Shown: positions 22,673-35,447, counted from the first letter of the stretch. The stretch is 64,000 bases of DNA from Cynocephalus volans (GCF_027409185.1 NC_084462.1:21055577-21119576); one strand, 5' to 3'. Notes: generated by a model from the letters alone, not told the origin. Numbers and translations: made by a program.

Positions 22673-25600
22673 CTAGCGGATGGGCCTGAACGGGAACGTC
22701 ATGCCTGAGATGAAGGTGTGCCCGGGGTGGGTGGGCAGGGCGGGGTGGGCAGCAGGATGGGCTGGCACAGCCCCGTAGCCCAGCGGGGGCGTGTGGATGT
22801 GAGGGTAGAACCCAGGGGGGAGTGCTGCGTGTGGTGACTGCTGAACTGGGCCTGAGATCACCAGCTGGAGCAGGCTGCAAACACAAGGAAAAGGGTTAGG
22901 ACCACCAATTCCAAGACAATATTCTACAGCACACAAGAATCAGAGCTGGCTCTGTGCATCACCTGGGCCCACAGGGCAGAGAAAAGAGAGGCCTGGATTT
23001 GGTGGTGGCCTAACACAACTGGAGGCACAGACCAGGCAGGTTTCTGGACAGGTAGAAACCGAGCACAGGAGGGAGGGAGCAAGCTTGTGGCTGGGGAAGA
23101 GCAGAGGAGGTGACCTGGGGGTGGCAGGATTTAGACCAAGACCCAGGCACAGCCAGAGGGGAAGGACCAGCAGTGAGAGAGACAGGACACTGCAGGTGAC
23201 AATGTGAGGAGAGAGGGGCCTGCACACCAGGCCTGTGGGCCACAGAGAGGTCCAGATGCAGCATGCAGCCCCCTCTGCCCTCAGCAGCTGGGGCACAGGG
23301 CCCACCGTATATCAGCTTCTGTTTCAGTCTCTGCTGGCTTTCTGCTTGCAAGGGTTGTGACTGAGGCACTGCAGCAAACAGGACGGCAGGCCAGTTTTCC
23401 CAAACTCATTCTTAATGATCGAATCCTAACTGAATTCCAAGTAGGAACCCACAAAAGCTGGCCTTGCAAATAACCCTGAAATAGAGTCTGATGTAGTGCC
23501 CCCCTCAAAGATGGCCTAGGCCTGGACCCCAGACCTTCCTGACCTTCAGGGCCTACCCCCTTTTCTACCCCCACCCTGCGAAGCTTCAGACCCTCCTGCT
23601 CACAGGCTCCCCCCCAACCCACCAGGCTCTGGGATCTGTGGGAACAACTGCACGCCCTCACCATCCCGCCCAATTCCCTTCCAGCCATGACCACCCCAGC
23701 CCCAGATGCCTGGACCTTCCCCTCTTCATGGGGAAGCATACCCATAGCCTCCACTTTCTGGCAATCCTCCTCCCCCTGTGCTCACCGGCCCATCCTTCCT
23801 GACCCCACTCTCCTTGGGGACAAACAGCAGAACCTCAAACCTATGCTCACCGCCTCCAGCTTTCCCCAGCCTCACCCCACCACGTCCTGCCATCAGCTTG
23901 AAGTGACCAAATCCCACACCCCTTCCTTTCCTCTGCCTTCTCCAGCCAGAAGCCTCTTCTGCAGACAGACCAGTACTGCTTGCTCCTCTCCTGACTATGC
24001 CCCAGGATCTCAGCCCGGCTGGGTCCTGTGTCTGGAAAAGTCTCCACCAGACACTCCCATCAAGAAATCCTGCCTGCCGGGTCCTGCTCATGCCCCATCA
24101 ATTGCCCTGAGTTTCCTCAGCCCACAGTACCTCGCCTTCCCCGCATGCTGCCCTATTGGGTGCAGGGGCGCCTGTCCTCCTGGTCACCTCGCCCTCTGGC
24201 AGACCCTGACTGCTCTCTGCCTACTCCCCTGAGCTCCAGGACAGCAGGGTCTGGTCTGTCACAGACTGACCCTCACACTCAACCCTAGCACACAGGCTGG
24301 TGCTCAGAGCCCACAGAGGGCCTCGAGTGGTAAATTAGGGCATGAAGATTGGTACATCTTAGTGGCCCAGTGCTCTTCATTTACATTATTACCTCTTAAT
24401 AGCTCTGGGTAAGAAATTCAATAAAAAATAAACCCAAGGAGGGAGTACTATAGAGGCAAAATTTAGGTCATGTGATTGTTTGAATCTGCACACCCTGCCA
24501 GAGATAGGAATCAAGGTTTCCAGTGTAGGCGGGAAGACAACTAACACAAAAGAGACCGTGAGAAATCAAAGCAGCATTCCAAGCAACTATCTGTCCTCTC
24601 CTTCTCCTCACATCAGTGCCAGGCCTACCCCTGGGAGGATGGGGTTCCCCTGGATATGAATTAGGAAAGGCAGCCACTTTGATACTCTAGAAGTGTCATT
24701 GTAGGGGACTGCTATGAAGTTGCAGAGGGGATTCCAGTGCAGACCACTAGTTATCAGACTAAGATGACATAAAGATTTATACCCTATCATTATTTTAATG
24801 CCCCCTAAGCACTAAAACATTAAATAAAACCTGTGGACGAAGAAGGGAAATATTACAAAGGGATTACTACAAAGGGAGGAAAGGTGCCAATTTATACTAA
24901 CGATGTCCTCAGATGCTGGAGAATTTTCTTGGAACCCAGACCAAAAAAAGAAAAAGACTCGTGCAGCTCCCAAGGGAAAGCAGCCCTCCAGACAGTGTGT
25001 CCATTCTGTTGATATAACATCCCAAGCAGGACTATTCTGTCCCACCAGGATCCACTCCACTGCACCATTTTCATATTTATCCAGACACCTGATACAAGCT
25101 GCTCTTCCCTGTAGAGCTGGCGGCAGAGTGTGGCTTGGCAAGAGTCCACCAACCACAGTGCAAGGACACTGTTCCTCTGCCTGCCATGAATCAGCACCCA
25201 GCCAATCCCTGACCTCAAATTATGTTTCTGTGTTAGCCTGCCAGTGCCTGCCCAAACTTGCTGGACCTGGCAGAGCCGGCAGGCCAGGCCCCGGTAGCTG
25301 TGAGCACCCAAGATGTGGCTGAGTGAGCTCGCTCTCCTCTGTCCACACTGCCTGCCAATGCCAGCCCTGGAACCCCACGACTCCTTGTTAAGGACCAATG
25401 TGACTGTCTGAAGTAAGAACATGAATAATCCTACCAATTTAACTGAGTTGTTTCATTTCTACAAACCCTGCCCATGTGCCCAGGAGTTCTGCCTTCAACT
25501 ATAAACAGTTCCTTGCACAGCAGTTGAAATTAGCAATTACCGCTTTTAGTGGATACATAATGGTCTACCCTTCTGATATATCGCAACTGATTTACTAAGT

Positions 25601-28600
25601 ATCCCTATGCTGTGGGACAGCTAGGTTGCTTTCAGCTTTTTGCTACTAACACTGTATTTGGATGAAACACTTTTTGTGAAAATGGCTTTTAGCTTCTTTT
25701 CTCAGAATAGGTTCACAGAAGAGAAAATTCCTAAATTACTGAAAGAATGGTAACAGCAACAGCAGCTAACACTTATTGGATGCTTACTGTACACCAAGTA
25801 CTGCTCTAAGTGCTTTCTGTGTTTTTATTCATTCATTCTTCACTATGGCAGGGAGGGGGAGGACAGCAAGGGGGACATGAAGCAGGTTCTATGATTTTCT
25901 CGATTTTACAGATGAGAAACCTGAGGCAGCAGGAGGTAGAGGAACTTGCCCAGGTCACATATACAGGATGTAACAAGGCCAGGATTCTTACCAGAATCGG
26001 TGTGGCCGCAGTTCCCACTTTTCACCACTATGACTGCATTTATGGAGAGGTTCCCACGTAGCAGGGACCATGCAGAGAAATTTATAAACACATCTCATTT
26101 CATCCCTGTTCCCACACTATGAGGTAGGCAATAGTCTTGCCCCCCATTTTACAAGGTGGGGGGGGGGGAACTGAGGCTCAGAGACATGTGAGGAGACTGC
26201 CCAAGCATCACAGCAAATCACAGACAGAGTTGCACTCAGAAACCAGGTCCAGGCCGCCTGATGGCCAAGTGCTGGTGGTAAGCAACACACTGCACTGTAG
26301 GGCTGCGGCTCTGCAGTACTATCCAGTGGGCTGTGCAATTCACATCACCGACAAAGTGCCAGTGCACCAGCCTCACCACTAAATATATGCATGCTAATTA
26401 AATGAGCATTAGATGATATTTGGAGTGTGCTCTTGTTTCTTTCCTTGACTCCCAGCAAGATCATCACTTTTTCTTATTTACTCTCACATGGGTTATGTTA
26501 TCATATATCCGTTCCCACTTATTCTTAAGAGGTTCCTTAGAGAGAGAAGCTCTTAGACCCTGCAGACCAATTCTCCCCAAGGAACCCAGCACAAACAAGT
26601 CTGCCCAGTGTTGCCGACCTGCCTCCCCACACCCTGCCCCAACAATGCCAGCCCACCTGCAAGCCTCGAGAGGGCACTTACTTATTATGGGGCAGCCTGG
26701 AACACAAGGTTCTGAGGTCATCTGAAATTAGGAGATACAAGATTAAGGAACAGACTAGAAACAATGCGGTGAAGTACTCACTGATGTTCTCTTCAAGGAT
26801 GCTAATAGCATTTGGGTCTTATACTACATTTTCCCAGCATCGCATAGAAACTGGGTTCTCCTCTTCTTCAATTTTTGCTTTAACAAACTAAGCCCAAAAT
26901 AGAAGAAGTCACTTAGGAAAGAGGGCAGCCCTGCTGGCAGTCAGGTAGCTGGGAAAGAGCCCAAAGGCCAAGCTCTCATGGAGCAATCAGGCACCCAAGG
27001 TGTTCCAAGAGCAGGGGTAAGGCCGGAAACTCACGGCCAGTGACCATACCTCCGGGCCACAGGCAACCCTGTGGGTTAGTCAACAGTTAAAGAGCAAACA
27101 CAAGCATGTCATTAGCACCAGATCATTCTCCTGGGAGAGATCAAACGTTGAAATGCAGGAGAATTAGGGAACCATCAAAATGGAAATGTCGTACGCCTTG
27201 ACTGGGTATCAGTTACATGAATGTATACAAGGGGTCTTCAAAAAGTTCATGGAAGGATTCATATTATCTTTTAATTAATTTTTTCCACCAACTTTTTGAA
27301 GTACCCTCATATATTTGTCCAAATGCATCAATTAAACATTACATTTAACCTGTGCATTTTATTGTATATAAATTATGTCTCAATAAAAAAAGGACTGCAG
27401 AAAAAGAAAAAAGATTCAAAAGGAAAAATTATCCATGCTCGCAAAGAGTCCCCAGTCCTGGGCAAAAAAGAGCCAGGCAATGTCACGTCTGCAGCATGTT
27501 AGGACTCTGACAGGGGTGATGTGGGACAGTGGGAGTGAGAGGCCACTAGCGGGGTGAGAGGCCACTACCGGAGCTGTTCTGTGACTTCTACCCTCCTCCT
27601 CTCTGATCACTAGGAGGAAAGGAAGTCCTAAAAGAAGCAAAAACAATGTCTGTCTTGGAGCTCCTATTTTGTTTCTGCCAGGGTAGTGGTGTCCCTACTT
27701 CCAGGAGGCCTAGGCCAGCAATCACCTACCTCTTGTGCACAGCAGGGCTCCCGAGGCCATGGCCACCTGCAAAGCCTGTGCCAGCCGGTCCAGCGAGAGC
27801 TCAATCTCTTGGGAAGCATTCAGAGGGTTCAGTTCATCTGCCAACCGGTTGATCTCCTCTACCAGCGGGACCATGTGGTCAAACAGGATCAGCCCCAGGC
27901 GCCCATAAAGATTCTTCTCGGTTAAGTGCAACTGGAGCGTCATGAGAACCTGAAGGACACTGAGGTGGAGTTTTGAGTACAAGAGGTGGGAGTCTCTGTC
28001 CATCACCACACCCGAGTCCTTTGCAACCTTGTTGTTGATGTGGCCGTTGGATAAAGAGGGTTTCTTTTTCCTTTTATAAGCCAGAGGGGCCTTCACGCAC
28101 CAGCGGATCAATCCAATGAGCGGGGTGAGCTCTAAAAATCCTATTGGTAGATTGGCTGCAATCGGAGTATTTAAAAAAGTGATGAGAATCAATCTTGGGT
28201 CCTCAAAAATCCAGTTGACAATCATTTCAAGCAAGTCCAAAGGTGGAATGAGATCATCTGAAAACAAAGACCATTAAGTCAGAAGTGTTCTCGGCCTCCA
28301 GGACAGGAGTAGGAAGCAGAAAGCTGGAAGATAGACCCCCAAGTTCACAGCACTCACCACCTGACACTGAGATCACTACCTCCTCGCTTGTGTTTTCTCT
28401 CTCATTCCCTAGAACATCCACTCCTTGAAAGCTGGGATGCCTGTTTTAGTCAATGTTATATCCCCAGTACCCAGGATCACTTGGCCAAGGCAGAGACTCA
28501 AGAAAGACTTGTTAAATCAACAGCTCCCTAGAACTCCATTATGCTTGGAAGAAATTTCCTTCTGTGTCAATTAAAATAAAATTCACTTTTTTGTGTGCAA

Positions 28601-31600
28601 AACTACCACCACACTTCACCCCTTCCCTTGTGAGTAGGTTTCCTCCTTGTATTCGGTGTCTCCTGCAGAGTACAGTGAAAGCTATGGTGACCTTCAGGGT
28701 CCTGTCAGTCATCTGTCAGCTGCCAAGGGCCATCCCAGCCCCAAAGCTGGAACCTTCATTTAAGCAAGAGCCTGACCTCCTGTGATCCAAGACTTGGCAC
28801 GCTCTACCACCTAGACTGAGTACAAGAACAAATGTTGACACTTTTCTGGGCTTATTCTGTGCTAACATTCGTCTTAGTCCTTTATATAGATTAGTTCATT
28901 TAATCCTCCAACAACCCCATCTTTTATTCCCATACAAAGGAAGAGGAAACTGAGGCACAGTGATGTTAAATAATTTCCCCAAGACTCAACAAAACTATGT
29001 GGTGGCCCAGATCTGACATCAGCTGCAGCCAGGCTTTTAACCGTTAGGCTACACTGCCCATCCTGCAATCAGCATGCAATGCCCTTAAGATGGCTGGCTG
29101 TGTTCACAGGACTAAATCCCCAGCCTCCTCTCTCTGGAGCTGTGCACCCCATAGCTTATGGGATAGCTAAGAATGAGAGAGCCCCTTCTAGGCTGCTGAG
29201 GTGATTCAAAGCCAAGCACAAAAAAGGAGAGTGTGGGAGGAGCAAGATACATGTTGATAAAAGGTTTCCAACTGCTCTTTCTCTGGAGACTGGTCTTTTC
29301 TCCTGAGATTATTCCTACTGATTGCTTTAGTATTAACCACCCATCATCCCACCCCTTCAGCTGCGAACTGATGTCAACAGTAGGTTTCAGTTGTCGTCTA
29401 CAATTCTTACTTGGCAATCCCATGTCCGGTGCCTTGACTCCCCCAAGATGTTTCTGTCTGGGCAACGCCAGGCTCACATCCACCTCTCTGGTGTGCACTC
29501 CCCTCCTCCCCCCATCTCAGCTGAACCATCTCTAATAGCTTGAAGGCAGTGTTTACAGGTGTACACACGTGCCCTGGGCATACACATAAGTGTGCGTACT
29601 TTGTGAGTGAATCCTCAATCTCTACAACCTTCCTACTTAGAGAACCAAGCTCTCGGCACCATTTAGACAAGAGGAAGTTCTGTATGGTTAGGCAAGATTC
29701 TTCCTTTTTGTAGTTCTGACTCCCCAAGAATGCTCTCCTGTTACCATAACCACCCAAGAGCAGCAGCCATCACCATTCTTATGGCAGCCTCCAGGCCACC
29801 ACTGTGTGCTCAGTGGCTTGAGAAATCACCAGCATATCAGACTGACACACTGGCTTAAGCAAAAAATACCATGACTTAGATCCACTCTAGCAAGTCAGTG
29901 GTATTTCCTGAATGTCACTTTCTATTCCATGTGCTAACTCATCCATTGCCAACTACAAGGCCAATTTCTGTCCTTATTGGCCCGGAATAAATGACTTGAA
30001 AGCAACTATGATGCTGAAAACTGGGTTTAATTAAATCTCTCCTATTGGAAAACAAAAGCCCTGACTACTGTTCCCAGCTCTTAGGAAGTCTTTGCGGGAG
30101 AGTGCCAGGGAAATTCCACTCTAACATCATGGCCCGTTCTACAGGACCTGTGTCCCATTCCAGTGGCTAAGTGCCATGTGAGAGAGAACAGGAAATCAGC
30201 ACATAAAGATGGTACATACTTGCATGCTTATGCTATCTCCACACAAACTTTCTCAAAAGGGTTAAAAAGTCCAACAGCAAGAAAAAATGTTAAAATAAAA
30301 GGAAGCTCAAATATAATTAGGGAGCTGATGGAAGACCAATAATGGACTGAACGAAAATGGAAGATATCACTGAAGGCTCTCAAATTGCTGGCTTAGCTAT
30401 CGGACTGGGATAAGAAAGAGACTACTTGCCATCTGAGCAGCAAGAGCAAAGGACAGAAAAGGAAGAACCTGAAACACAAGCAGAAGAAAGAGCTCTGAGC
30501 CTGGCTCTGCACAGTAAGCCACTTGCCAGGGCCCATAACTTCCCCACATGGAAATCAAGGCCCATAGTCCTGCCTGGGAGCCACACAGGGCTATAGGTAT
30601 CACGCAAGGACACAGGCATGGAAGGACTCTGTGCACTAGAAAGCCATGCTTTCAATCCCTGTTCCTTGGAACCCACCCCCAGAGAAAGAAAGTGGGCAGC
30701 AAAGCCCAGTGAGTGGGAGTCCGAGTCCCCTGCCCCAATTCCACCACAGCTGGTCAGCTTCTAATGTTTTTTGTTTTTTGTGTTTTTTTATTGGGAGGGA
30801 TCTGCTGCTGGACAAGGATAAGGGACCTGGGCTTCTCCAAGCCAAAGCCAAATGCTATCTCATGGTGGTTCCGAGGACCTCTACTGGCATCTTGCTGAGA
30901 AAGCCTCAAAAATGTCACTAACAGTAGAACCAACATGCATGTCTCCTAGTGCAAAGCACTGAGGATACACTGTCACCTAGGTAATATTGTGGCCAGAAAG
31001 TTTAACTCAAATCTTTTCGTAAGGAAACAATCAGACAAATCCAAATTGAGGGACATTCTACAAAACAGGCCTGAGCGCTTCAAAAATGTTAATGTTATTA
31101 AAGATTTTTTTTAAATGCTGGAGAGCTGGTCTAGACTTAGAAAGACCAAAGAGGGCCGGCCCGTGGCTCACTCAGGAGAGTGTTGTGCTGATAATACCAA
31201 GGCCACGGGTTCAGATTCCTATATAGGGATGGCCGGTTAGCTCACTTGGGAGAGCGTGGTGCTGACAACACCAAGTCAAGGGTTAAGATCTCCTTACCGG
31301 TCATCTTAAATAAATAATAAATAAAATAAAAATAAATAAAAATAAAAAGACCAAAGAGACATGATGACTATATGTAACATATGATCTCTGACTGGACCCT
31401 GAATTCTCCTGATCCCTCAAAGTAAAAAAAAAAGGCAATAAAAGACATGATTGAGACATCAGAAAATCTGAATAGAAGTTATATATTAGATAACAGTATT
31501 CAGTAGATATTAAATTTCTTAGGTGTGATAACAGCATCATGGTTATGTAAGAGAATGTTGTTGTTCTTAGGAGATATATGCTTAAGTATTTGGCACATGA

Positions 31601-34600
31601 TATCAACAAATTCTCAATAGTTCAGGGAAAAAAAGTGTGTTTGTGTGTGTGTGTGTGTGAAGAGAAACAGAATTCATGACAAAATGTGAATAATGACTGA
31701 ATCTAGGTGACAAGTATATGAATATTTGTTTCACTATTCTTATAACTTTTCTGAAGTTTTGAATTTTTTCAAAATAAAAAGTAGGGGATAAAAAAGCAAA
31801 TCATACGTCTAGAGAGAAAGCCACGCCTCATCGGACGTCGGATGTAGGATCCTTTTGGTGCTGTCTGCCACTTCAACCACTCAGACTGAGGCAACTGGAT
31901 ATCACTAAGGAAAGCTCCCTCTTAGCAAACTGCACAGTCCAGGTGGCCCACACATTTAGCTTTCGGCCCACAATAAAAACATACATTACAGAGAAAAAAG
32001 TCCAAAGCAGTCACTGAACATTTCACCTGGGTATTCAGTGGCAAATAAAACTAGCAATCAGTTGAATCTCCTTTAACAGCAACAACCTGTTTAAAGTTTA
32101 CCTGATGACAGGTCATAGAGCGCAGTGACGGAAGTTATGAACTGGCAGCAGAACCGAGGGCTGGCATTGAATATCTGCTTCAGCGTCTGAACGGATCCCG
32201 GCACCAAACAGCAGTAGTCATCCACGAGGGCCCTGGCTAACTTCACACAGTAGACCACAGGCGTCCGCTGCAAAGAAGCCACAGTCCACATCACTACTAC
32301 GTACATATGGCAAAGACCGCCAGAACTGGCAATACCACTTCCAAGAGGGGAAAAAGATGTTAACAGCTTAATTTGAAGCAGGAGTCAGCAACTAAAGCCC
32401 ACAGGTGAAATCCGTCCACCACCCCTTTTTGTAAATAAAGTTTCATCAAGACACAGTTGTGTTCAGTTGTTTGCCTACTGTCTAACACTGCTCTTCCATG
32501 ACAAGGCCAGAGCTGAGTAAGTGTGACAGAGACTGTGTGACCTGCAACACCTAAAATATTTACTATTTTGCCCTTTAAGGGAAACGTCTGCCAATCCTTG
32601 CTTTAAAGTTTGCTTGGGAAAGATCATTTCTGACTTCAGGTGATGAAATGACAACTTCTGTAACCCTACAGGATTCCAGGTGAGACTCTGCAGGTAAAAA
32701 TTAACAGTTGCTACCACTCTGAAGAGATTTAGGAGAATTTGTGAACTATCACATGATTAAAATGTTTGTTTAGAGTAGTACTTTCTAAATTTCCCTTACA
32801 GTCCTATTCTCCTCAGCAGGAATTCTATAATTTCTATAGAATTCAAAAATTCTATAATTTTTGAACCAACATCACCATCCTCCCCTGCCTTTTTCCTTCC
32901 AACTTATATGTCAATTTGTAGCTCTGGCCACCTTCAGCAGCTCAGGATGCTATATAGTTCCAGGGTGCCAACTTGGCCAGCAGGAGAAACTACAGGAGAA
33001 ACAAGAACGAGAGAGTAAGGCCAGATTGTTTATTCTGACTGTAATTTGCCCCCACAACACCAAACCAGCCATTAAGAACATCAATTTCTCTACCTTTACA
33101 CAGGTGGAAGCTGCAGTTCCTCACTCCAGCGTGCCAAACCCTGATCCAAACCACTAAGACCTTTTCCTGTTGTTCACATCTGCTTTCATTTTGCCAAAAT
33201 GCCAGCACAACAGCACCACAAGATAAATTCTTAAAAAACTATATGATAAATTAGAAGATTTTTTTTTTAAAAAGATGACCAGTAAGCGGATCTTAACCCT
33301 TGACTTGGTGTTGTCAGCACCACGCTCTCCCAAGTGAGCCACGTACCGGCCCTACATAGGGATCTGAACCCGTGGCCTTGGTGTTATCAGCACCACACTC
33401 TCCCAAGTGAGCCATGGGCCAGCCCTAAATTAGAAGATGTTAAACTTGGTTTCATTAGTCTGTCAAGAGATAAAGGTAATTCTGAGATTAAATATAAGGC
33501 ACATGATCAATTTAGATACCCCAGAAATTGGATTAGTGAAAATTTAGGTACAGATTCCACTGAGATTTACCTGTGTACTACAAATAATATTTTAAATCTT
33601 TTTTGGGGGGCAACTAACCAGTGTTGGGATCCAAACCCTTTGACCTTGGTTTTATCAGCACCGTGCACTAACCAAGTGAGCTAACCAGCCAGCCCTACAA
33701 ATAATATATTATTGCTAGCCAAATTTTAAGGTTAAATAAGATTACAAGAAAAACATTTAATTAAATTGGAAAAAAATTTTCCAGTACTTGAGAATGAGGC
33801 AGGTTTATGAAACTAAATGCAGTAAATTCTGCTAGCTTGGCTAACAATCAGATGATTCAAAATTTTTGTCTAATAATTGTTTTAAATGGATTATCAACTT
33901 TTCAAAGACTCTGAGTAGCAAAAAAGCAAAACAAAATGAATCTTCCAAAATACCATCTAATTAAACCTATTGTAAATATACATTTTATATAACATGTAAT
34001 ATTTAAAAACAGTCAAGAAGGCTCTTATATCTATATCCATTAGAAAAGCCACCAATTTTGTGATGTCACACTGTTCTACTGTAAAACAACTCACATGCTT
34101 ACTCACCTAACTTGTCAATAACAACTTCCTAATGACAAGTAAACATTGTCACAATTTGATATATAATAATCCTTTTAAAAAAAAATCTTATCTTTGAGAC
34201 CACATGCATACTTTTTCAAAATACCACCTTATAATTCTCACCTAAGAAAAAGATTTTTCAGGTGTTCTGAAGACTGGACCTTTTCTTTTTTCCTTCATTA
34301 AAAAAAAATCATTTACCATTACAAACTACTTTGTTCTCAAGAGTGATTACTATCTCTATATAAAAATGGGACTACGGTGTAGCTATCAGTACACAAGGCA
34401 GTAATGATCAAGGAAGTAACATAAGAGGAAAAGACCTCTTGAGAAAATCAATTAAATGAAAATTACTGACAGTAAACTCTTCACTCTCAGAAGGAAGGCT
34501 ATTTCTAGAGCAGTACTACCTGAAGCCAGGAGGCTGCACACTCCAGTACTGGGATTCGACACACAGCCACGGCCATAGAGACCAGTTTTCCCAACAAGCT

Positions 34601-35447
34601 CATCCGGCTGTCATCGGTTTTGTTTCCTTGGGGACTGAAAAGGGATGAGAAAATAATCTGTCGGACAGAGTCCTTCGTTTGCTCCTGGAAATAATTGCAC
34701 ATGATTTCAAGAAGTTGAAGCTCCTGAAGAGAATTCAGTCTCTGCAAAACAAATCCAGGAGAAGCTATAAGAAATTTGGCTTTAACATGCTTATTAATTC
34801 ACACAGTAAAGAAACAGGAAATATATTATTTCCCTGAGAGTACTTTTCACCCTTCTGAAGCCCAGGTCCCAAGAAGTAGAACTTGGCTATTAATCTCAGA
34901 AAAAGATTACATATGAGTATATCATACATCATCGTGGAGGACTCAATATGACCCACAACGGTCTCGATAACAGGCTAACAAGCCTTTAGTGAGTGGGCAG
35001 TCCCCAAAGTCTCTTGCTCTAACACCACCGAGGCACGGCTGTCACACGCCCCGCAAGACAGGCACGCAGCTAAGCAACGCCGCGCGACTGCAGAGAAGTG
35101 GGTCTGGGGACTGCTGCAAGAGCAAAGCCGGGAAGAGAACGGAGTCCCTGAACGAACGGCGTTTGAGGTTAGGGAAATACTTGTCATCGAGGGGGCCTAT
35201 CGGGGACCCGTCGGGGCGGTCACCCGGTCCGCTGACCCCGGCCGCCCCGCCGCACCTTGGGCTGCGCGCCGCGCTCCTTGGGCACCTGGAACATGAACTC
35301 CTCCAGCAGCTCCACGGGGCCCTTGTCCACGATGGGCAGCGGCGCGCTCTGCAGCTGGCTGCTGAAATAGATGTCCAAGTGGTACAGCACCTCCTTGGCG
35401 GCGCTCAGCGCGTCGCGGCGCAGCAGCGAGTGGCGGATGTCGCTCAT
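22673..35447 (-). CDS. INTS15: Integrator complex subunit 15 (six coding exons)
   Basis: Coding exons in order: 35256-35447 (ATG 35445-35447), 34520-34741, 32102-32267, 27730-28257, 26682-26721 and 22673-22874 (TAG at 22673-22675). All junctions are GT-AG and in phase, giving 1350 nt and 449 residues, the length I recall for human C7orf26/INTS15. The protein starts MSDIRHSLLRRDALSAAKEV and ends HTFISGMTFPFRPIR. It is helical, with no catalytic motif. A Lys-rich patch (YKRKKKP) lies in exon 4, and the Pro/His/Ala-rich C-terminus is probably disordered. INTS15 is a nuclear subunit of Integrator, the RNA polymerase II termination and snRNA-processing machine, linked to the INTS10/13/14 module. 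Exon 5 is only 40 nt. An in-frame ATG at 35520-35522 could add 25 residues, but MSDI is the conserved start. Identity is near certain. Confidence 0.96.
25755..25985 (+). repeat. MIR SINE
   Basis: Classic MIR core: 'gcttactgtacaccaagtac', 'tttacagatgagaaacctga', 'cttgcccaggtcacatatac'. Confidence 0.8.
26040..26225 (+). repeat. MIR SINE with embedded G-run
   Basis: Contains 'cactatgaggtaggcaatag', 'ccattttacaagg', a run of about 11 G at 26157-26168, 'aactgaggctcagagacatg' and 'actgcccaagcatcacag'. Confidence 0.75.
27226..27312. mobile_element. Mariner-like MITE (about 85 bp, near-palindromic)
   Basis: The arms mirror each other: the left arm reads GGGGTCTTCAAAAAGTTCAT and the right arm, reverse-complemented, GAGGGTACTTCAAAAAGTTG, joined by an AT-rich middle. 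TA dinucleotides flank it. This is the layout of a mariner-derived miniature element such as the 80-bp MADE elements, though the sequence is not MADE1. It lies in INTS15 intron 4. Confidence 0.65.
28395..28530 (+). repeat. L2-like LINE 3' end fragment
   Basis: Contains 'cactccttgaaagctgggat', 'tatatccccagtacccagga' and 'cttgttaaatcaac', typical of degraded L2 3' ends. Confidence 0.6.
28830..29065 (+). repeat. MIR SINE
   Basis: Contains 'tcatttaatcctccaacaac', 'gaggaaactgaggcacagtg', 'aatttccccaagactcaaca' and 'ttttaaccgttaggctacac'. Confidence 0.8.
31154..31345 (+). mobile_element. t-SINE dimer
   Basis: Two tandem tRNA-Ile-like halves (31154-31226 and 31229-31305, approximate) and an A-rich tail. 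A perfect 13-bp target-site duplication, AAAGACCAAAGAG, flanks it at 31141-31153 and 31346-31358. It is in INTS15 intron 3, antisense to the gene. Confidence 0.95.
31635..31659. repeat. (GT)n microsatellite
   Basis: Simple dinucleotide repeat, interrupted once by TT. Confidence 0.9.
32380..32603 (-). repeat. hAT-Charlie-like DNA transposon remnant
   Basis: One end reads 'aggagtcagcaactaaagcc' and the other 'cgtctgccaatccttg', with 'gtaaataaagtttcatcaag' and 'aatatttactattttgccct' between. These are hallmarks of a common mammalian non-autonomous hAT element. The subfamily is not assigned. Confidence 0.6.
33260..33426 (-). mobile_element. t-SINE dimer
   Basis: Poly-T, then two reverse-complement tRNA-Ile-like halves, each with 'cttggtgttrtcagcaccac' and 'ctctcccaagtgagccac'. 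A perfect 12-bp duplication AAATTAGAAGAT flanks it (33248-33259 and 33427-33438). Confidence 0.95.
33591..33694 (-). mobile_element. t-SINE monomer
   Basis: Reverse-complement tRNA-like body with 'tttgaccttggttttatcag' and 'gtgagctaaccagccagccc'. A perfect 13-bp duplication CTACAAATAATAT flanks it (33578-33590 and 33695-33707). Confidence 0.95.

Larger units (their letters stand above)
22875..26681 (-). other. INTS15 intron 5
   Basis: Between exon 6 (acceptor TTTGCAG at 22875) and the 40-nt exon 5 (donor GTAAGTG ending at 26681). It holds two MIR copies near 25.75-26.25 kb and L1 debris near 25.5-25.7 kb. Open frames at 23.2-25.4 kb show no family motif. Confidence 0.85.
31035..31800 (+). 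repeat. Old LINE-type 3' end, split by a t-SINE
   Basis: Contains 'gggacattctacaaaacagg', 'acatgatgactatatgtaac', 'catggttatgtaagagaatg' and 'gaagttttgaattttttcaa'. A related stretch lies at about 38790-39270. It contains a (GT)n microsatellite at 31635-31659. Confidence 0.6.
28258..32101 (-). other. INTS15 intron 3
   Basis: Between exon 4 (acceptor TTTTCAG at 28258) and exon 3 (donor GTAAAC at 32096-32101). It contains L2- and MIR-like fragments, an old LINE 3' end around 31.0-31.8 kb and a t-SINE dimer. No other gene is seen. Confidence 0.85.
32268..34519 (-). other. INTS15 intron 2
   Basis: Between exon 3 (acceptor CTTTGCAG at 32268) and exon 2 (donor GTAGTACTG at 34511-34519). It holds two minus-oriented t-SINEs and a hAT-like remnant; the rest is AT-rich DNA without a gene. 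Confidence 0.85.

Noticed and set aside
23281-25437. Several open frames of 120-180 codons in INTS15 intron 5
   Set aside because: No start context, splice pattern or domain supports them; they overlap each other on both strands in GC-rich intronic DNA.
31154-31305. tRNA-Ile-like sequences considered as functional tRNA genes
   Set aside because: They have A-tails, target-site duplications, dimeric structure and mismatched stems, so they are SINEs.
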